NCBI GenBank assembly: GCA_030040865.1
Contig: JASHSX010000100.1
Location: 1-8,832, forward strand
Direction of reading: 5' to 3'
Source of the DNA: Thermoplasmata archaeon
Lineage (GTDB): Archaea; Thermoplasmatota; Thermoplasmata; Lutacidiplasmatales; UBA184
Length of the DNA: 8,832 nt
Every line of letters starts with the position of its first letter. The first letter of the stretch is position 1. The notes beneath the pieces were generated by a model. It was given only the letters and a program-made list of their open reading frames with translations, was not told where the DNA came from and did no database searches. Position numbers and translations under genes: made by a program. Positions 5,807-8,832 of the stretch are shown here, in pieces.

Positions 5807-6319
5807 ATGGTTCGTGGGGCGGGCCGGGTCCGCCGTAGCATGTCGGCCGCACGACAGGAACTTTCGCCCGATGAACCGTCGGCTCCGGCGACGCTGGAGG
5901 GGACGCCGTCCCTTCCGATGGGCATCCCGACGGTCCTGCTCGTCGCCAGTCCGGACACCCGGCTCCTGCTGAAAGGCCTCCTTCGGCTCCAGCGGCACCC
6001 GGTCGTCTTCGAGGCCGACCGGCTCGAAGCGTTCGAGCAGTGTCCCGCCCCCACCGGGGCGACGCTCCTCGTCATCGACCACGACCCGACCCTCGGGGAC
6101 TGGTGCGCGAACGTACGGGCGATCCTCGCCCGGCACCCCGACTACCGCACGATCCTCGTCACCCCGGACCGTTCGCCGGAGGTCGCCCAGAAGGCGCCGA
6201 CGCTCGGGGTCAAGGCCGTCGTGGTCCGCCCGTTCGCGCTGCGGGATTTCGCGGCCGCGCTGACGACCGCGACCGGGGACGCCGTCCCGCCGTCCGCGCC
6301 GCCGGCCACGGCGGCCTAG
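5807..6319 (+). CDS. Receiver-like (CheY-fold) protein with degenerate active site
   Basis: The 170-residue product has an unstructured N-terminus (1-40) and one receiver-like domain (about 42-155) of alternating strands and helices: TVLLVASPD, ATLLVIDHD, TILVTPD and KAVVVRPF. A typical receiver has a DD pair after strand 1, a phospho-accepting Asp after strand 3, Thr/Ser after strand 4 and Lys after strand 5. Here the acidic pair is reduced to ASPD (D50 only), D91 or D93 could accept phosphate, T119 is kept and R141 replaces the Lys. No output domain or nearby kinase is seen. Start ATG 5807 has a GAGGAG-like ribosome site 4 nt upstream; ATG 5840 is an alternative. It may be a pseudo-receiver or a stand-alone phosphorelay partner. 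Confidence 0.7.
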   Translation: MVRGAGRVRRSMSAARQELSPDEPSAPATLEGTPSLPMGIPTVLLVASPDTRLLLKGLLRLQRHPVVFEADRLEAFEQCPAPTGATLLVIDHDPTLGDWCANVRAILARHPDYRTILVTPDRSPEVAQKAPTLGVKAVVVRPFALRDFAAALTTATGDAVPPSAPPATAA

Positions 6320-6360
6320 CCGCGCGTCACGGGTAAGCGCCCGCTCGGCTCCCGGCCCGT

Positions 6361-7728
6361 GTGGGGCCCGATCCGCTCGACGACCTCGCCGCCGCGTTCC
6401 GGGGCGGCGTCGCGCGGGATCCCGAGGCGCTCGCGCGCGCCGGCCGGGACGGGTCGCACCTCGTCGGTCAGCCGTCGGCGGTCGCGACCCCCCGGGAGGT
6501 CGACGACGTGGTCGCCCTGGTCCGCTGGGCCCGCCGGCACCGCACCGCGCTCGTGGCCCGGGGCGCGGGCACGTCCCTCGACGGGGAGTCGGTCCCGCCG
6601 GCCGGGTCCGTCGTCGTGGACCTTTCGGGATGGAACTCGGTGCTCGAGGTCCGCGCGGACGAGCGGTGGGCGCGCGTCGGACCGGGGGTCGTGAACCGGT
6701 CGCTGCAGGACGCGCTCGAGAAGGAGGGGCAGTTCTTCCCGCCCAATCCGGGCTCTTGGACGGCGTCGACGATCGGCGGCCACGTCGGAACGAACGCCTC
6801 GGGGCCACGGTCGTTCAAGTACGGTCCGACCCGGGCGTGGGTCCGCGGTCTCCGCGCGGTGCTCGGGACGGGCGAGGTCGTCCGGCTGGGCAGCCGGGCG
6901 GCGAAGCGCTCCGTCGGCCCGGATCTCCTGCCGTTGATCGTCGGCAGCGAGGGAACCCTCGGGATCGTGACCGAGATCACCGTGGGGACCGCGCCGCTGC
7001 CCGGGGTCCGGCGCGGTCTCATCGTCCCGCTTCCCGCGGATCCTCCGCTCGGCCGGATCGCCGGGGCGATGCGGGCCGCGCGGGAGCCGGGGCTCTCGGC
7101 CGTCGAGTACCTCGACGCCGCCTGCGCCCGCGACCTCGCCGAGCGGCGGGGCGTGCGCTGGCCGGACGGCGCTCCGCTGCTGCTTTTGGAGCTCGAGGCC
7201 GAGGAGGCGGCGTCCGCCGACCTCGTCGAGGAGCGGCTCCGAGGCGTCCTTCGGAGCGTCGGGGTCGCGGCAGAGCCGCATCGGCACGACGACGCGGACC
7301 GCCTGTGGACCGAGCGCGGCGAGAGCAGTCGGGTGCTCGACGAGCGGTACGGGGAGCGGATCCGCGAGGACGTCTGCGTGCCGCTCCCCGCGATCGACTC
7401 CCTCATCGGGGCGATCAACGAGATCGCGCGGCGCGAACGGGTGCCCGTCGTCGTGTTCGGCCACCTGGGCGAAGGGAGCCTGCACCCGAACTTCGTCGTC
7501 GATCCGGCCGGACCCGCCGCGGGACGGATCCGGGCCGCCCTGTATGCGGTTTCGCTTCGGCTCGGGGGCACGATCAGCGGGGAGCACGGGATCGGGTCGC
7601 TCAAGGCCCCGTACCTCGCCGACGAGCTCGGGCCGGGCGCCGTCCGGCTCCTCCGGGCGGTGAAGCGGGTGTGCGATCCGGACGGGATCCTCAATCCGGG
7701 GAAGCTCTACCCGCCCGAGCCGCCGTGA
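6361..7728 (+). CDS. glcD: FAD-linked oxidase, GlcD/D-lactate dehydrogenase family
   Basis: Flavoprotein expected to oxidise a 2-hydroxy acid such as glycolate or D-lactate to the 2-oxo acid. The 455-residue product starts with a PCMH-type FAD-binding domain: RGAGTSLDGE (68-77), PPNPGSWTASTIGG (127-140), TNASGPRSFKYG (144-155) and GSEGTLGI (195-202). The C-terminal FAD-oxidase domain shows EDVCVPL (336-342), GHLGEGSLHPNF (367-378) with the metal-site histidines H368 and H375, SGEHGIG (406-412) and LNPGKLYPP at the end. The usual GHxGDGNLH is altered to GEGSLH. There is no fused or adjacent iron-sulfur subunit, so this resembles the single-subunit D-lactate dehydrogenases more than bacterial GlcDEF. 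The GTG start lies 41 bp after the receiver-like gene; co-transcription is possible. Exact substrate is unknown. Confidence 0.87.
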   Translation: MGPDPLDDLAAAFRGGVARDPEALARAGRDGSHLVGQPSAVATPREVDDVVALVRWARRHRTALVARGAGTSLDGESVPPAGSVVVDLSGWNSVLEVRADERWARVGPGVVNRSLQDALEKEGQFFPPNPGSWTASTIGGHVGTNASGPRSFKYGPTRAWVRGLRAVLGTGEVVRLGSRAAKRSVGPDLLPLIVGSEGTLGIVTEITVGTAPLPGVRRGLIVPLPADPPLGRIAGAMRAAREPGLSAVEYLDAACARDLAERRGVRWPDGAPLLLLELEAEEAASADLVEERLRGVLRSVGVAAEPHRHDDADRLWTERGESSRVLDERYGERIREDVCVPLPAIDSLIGAINEIARRERVPVVVFGHLGEGSLHPNFVVDPAGPAAGRIRAALYAVSLRLGGTISGEHGIGSLKAPYLADELGPGAVRLLRAVKRVCDPDGILNPGKLYPPEPP

Positions 7729-8812
7729 GCCGGCGGACGATCTTCTCGGTCGCCTTAGGGACCGGGAGCCGGGCGAACGCCGCCGGGGTGACCCAGCGTC
7801 GGTCCCCGACGACCGACGGCCGTGATCGCCGCGGTATCGCCCCGGAGAAGACGTGGAGCTCGATCGTGAAGTGGGAGTACGCGTGCCGGACGACGCCCAG
7901 GCGGCGCAGCGGGGGAGCCCGGAGGCCGGTCTCTTCGGCGAGCTCCCGGCGGGCGGCCGCGATCGGGCGTTCGCCCGCCTCGATCTTGCCGCCCGGGAAC
8001 TCGTAGAGCCCGCCCAGGAGACCGGACGCAGGACGACGTTGGACGAGCCACCGCCCACCGGACTCGAGCACGACGACGGCGCCGCGCACGTGGGGCCGGG
8101 GGGACCGCGGTCGTCGAACCGGGAGCGTCGCGGGGTCGTCGAGCTCCCGAAACGCGCGGCACCCGAACGCGACCGGACACTCCCAGCATCGGGGGGTCCG
8201 CGGCGTGCAGATCGTCTCTCCCAACTCCATGAGCGCCTCGTTGAAGGCGCCCGGCGCGTCCGCGGGGAGGACCGCGGCGAGCGACCGTTCGAGGCGGCGC
8301 CGGGCGGCGGTCCCCTGCGGATCCTCCCGCTCCGCCGTCCACCGAGCGGCCACGCGGAGCCCGTTCGCCTCGAGCGCGACCACGGGCTCGTCGAACGCGA
8401 GGCTCGCGATCGCCCGGGCGATGTAGACACCGATCCCGGGCAGGGTCTCGAGCTCCGCCGACGTGGTCGGCAGCCGACCTCTGTGCCGCGCGACGATCTC
8501 CCGGGCGGCGGCCCTCAGGTGCCGGGCGCGGGCGTAGTAGCCGGCCCCCTCCCAGACCTTGAGCACCCGCGCCTCCGGGGCCGACGCGAGAACGCGGAGC
8601 GTCGGGAAAGCCGCGACGAACCGCTCGAAGTACGGCGCCGCCTGGGCGACGCGCGTCTGCTGCAGCAGGACCTCGGCGATCCAGATACGGTACGGGTCCC
8701 GATCGCGCCGCCACGGTAGCGCGCGGCGGTGGTCGCGGTACCAGGCGAGCAGCGCCGGCGCGACGGAAGGCCGGACGGTCGGCGGGGTCGGCCCGGGGAC
8801 GCGGGATCGCAC
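7691..8812 (-). CDS. mutY: A/G-specific adenine glycosylase with intact Nudix domain
   Basis: Base-excision enzyme expected to remove adenine mispaired with 8-oxoguanine. Of 373 residues, the N-terminal part is an HhH-GPD glycosylase: RALPWR (30-35), AEVLLQQTRV (46-55) with catalytic E47, WEGAGYYARARHL (87-99), LPGIGVY (124-130), and an iron-sulfur site C202-x6-C209-x2-C212-x5-C218. At the place of the second catalytic residue (LDGN in typical MutY) the sequence is LEAN, with E148 instead of Asp. The C-terminal domain (about 241-365) has MutY-type features (ASGLLGGLYEFPGG, HAYSHF) and also a full Nudix box, G275-x5-E281-x7-RELAEETGL, usually degenerate in MutY. The GTG start has no visible ribosome site and its promoter lies beyond the right edge. 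Its last 38 bp overlap the glcD gene antiparallel. Confidence 0.9.
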   Translation of the reverse strand: MRSRVPGPTPPTVRPSVAPALLAWYRDHRRALPWRRDRDPYRIWIAEVLLQQTRVAQAAPYFERFVAAFPTLRVLASAPEARVLKVWEGAGYYARARHLRAAAREIVARHRGRLPTTSAELETLPGIGVYIARAIASLAFDEPVVALEANGLRVAARWTAEREDPQGTAARRRLERSLAAVLPADAPGAFNEALMELGETICTPRTPRCWECPVAFGCRAFRELDDPATLPVRRPRSPRPHVRGAVVVLESGGRWLVQRRPASGLLGGLYEFPGGKIEAGERPIAAARRELAEETGLRAPPLRRLGVVRHAYSHFTIELHVFSGAIPRRSRPSVVGDRRWVTPAAFARLPVPKATEKIVRRLTAARAGRASPD

Positions 8813-8832
8813 GGGTTCGTCTGCCGCACGAA

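Noticed and set aside
5702..6808. A 368-codon minus-strand frame across the leader, receiver gene and glcD start
   Set aside because: It covers the best promoter in the window and is low-complexity Arg/Pro/Gly. The plus-strand receiver protein has the expected strand-helix pattern.
6316..8430. A 704-codon open frame on the minus strand opposite the FAD oxidase and mutY
   Set aside because: Composition is Arg/Pro/Ser-rich and without motifs. The real genes in this interval (glcD plus, mutY minus in another frame) explain the sequence.

Overview
The window is very GC-rich (roughly 70% by eye) and densely coded. It most likely comes from an archaeon. Several genes begin at, or within a few bases of, the expected transcription start, with an A/T-rich TATA-like hexamer centred 26-28 nt upstream of the start codon and no Shine-Dalgarno site (sodN, wtpA, the zinc-ribbon gene). 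The only transporter is of the Wtp tungstate/molybdate type. A GC-rich Thermoplasmatota-like lineage would fit, but this is inference and no marker gene is present.

Layout. Positions 1-2262 (minus strand) hold a three-gene oxyanion ABC operon, wtpA-wtpB-wtpC, joined by two 4-bp stop/start overlaps (ATGA, GTGA); wtpC runs off the left edge. Positions 2309-3253 hold a divergent pair: a nickel superoxide dismutase precursor (sodN, plus) and its S26-type maturation peptidase (sodX, minus), separated by about 30 bp that carries the sodN TATA box and a 9-bp tandem repeat. Histidine ammonia-lyase (hutH) follows sodN on the same strand after 52 bp and meets a winged-helix/zinc-ribbon protein tail to tail, with 1 bp between the stop codons. 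A 268-bp non-coding stretch (5539-5806) holds a potential pseudoknot-forming sequence, a palindromic TATA box, an inverted repeat beside it and a hairpin. It leads into a receiver-like protein (5807-6319), then a GlcD/D-lactate dehydrogenase-type FAD oxidase (6361-7728). That gene overlaps by 38 bp with a convergent MutY-type glycosylase carrying a complete Nudix box (7691-8812).

How they fit together. Tungstate/molybdate uptake supplies metal for pterin enzymes. sodN with sodX is a self-contained superoxide defence module in which SodX is expected to expose the N-terminal His-Cys nickel hook. HutH and the FAD oxidase suggest growth on amino acids and 2-hydroxy acids; flavin oxidation can make reactive oxygen, and MutY/Nudix repairs or prevents 8-oxoguanine damage. 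That oxidative-stress theme is my inference; the genes do not form one operon.

I saw no tRNA, rRNA, CRISPR array or insertion sequence. The most unusual points are the Asp-to-Glu change at the expected MutY catalytic position together with an intact Nudix box, the degenerate receiver behind an elaborate promoter/leader, and the compact sodX/sodN divergent region.
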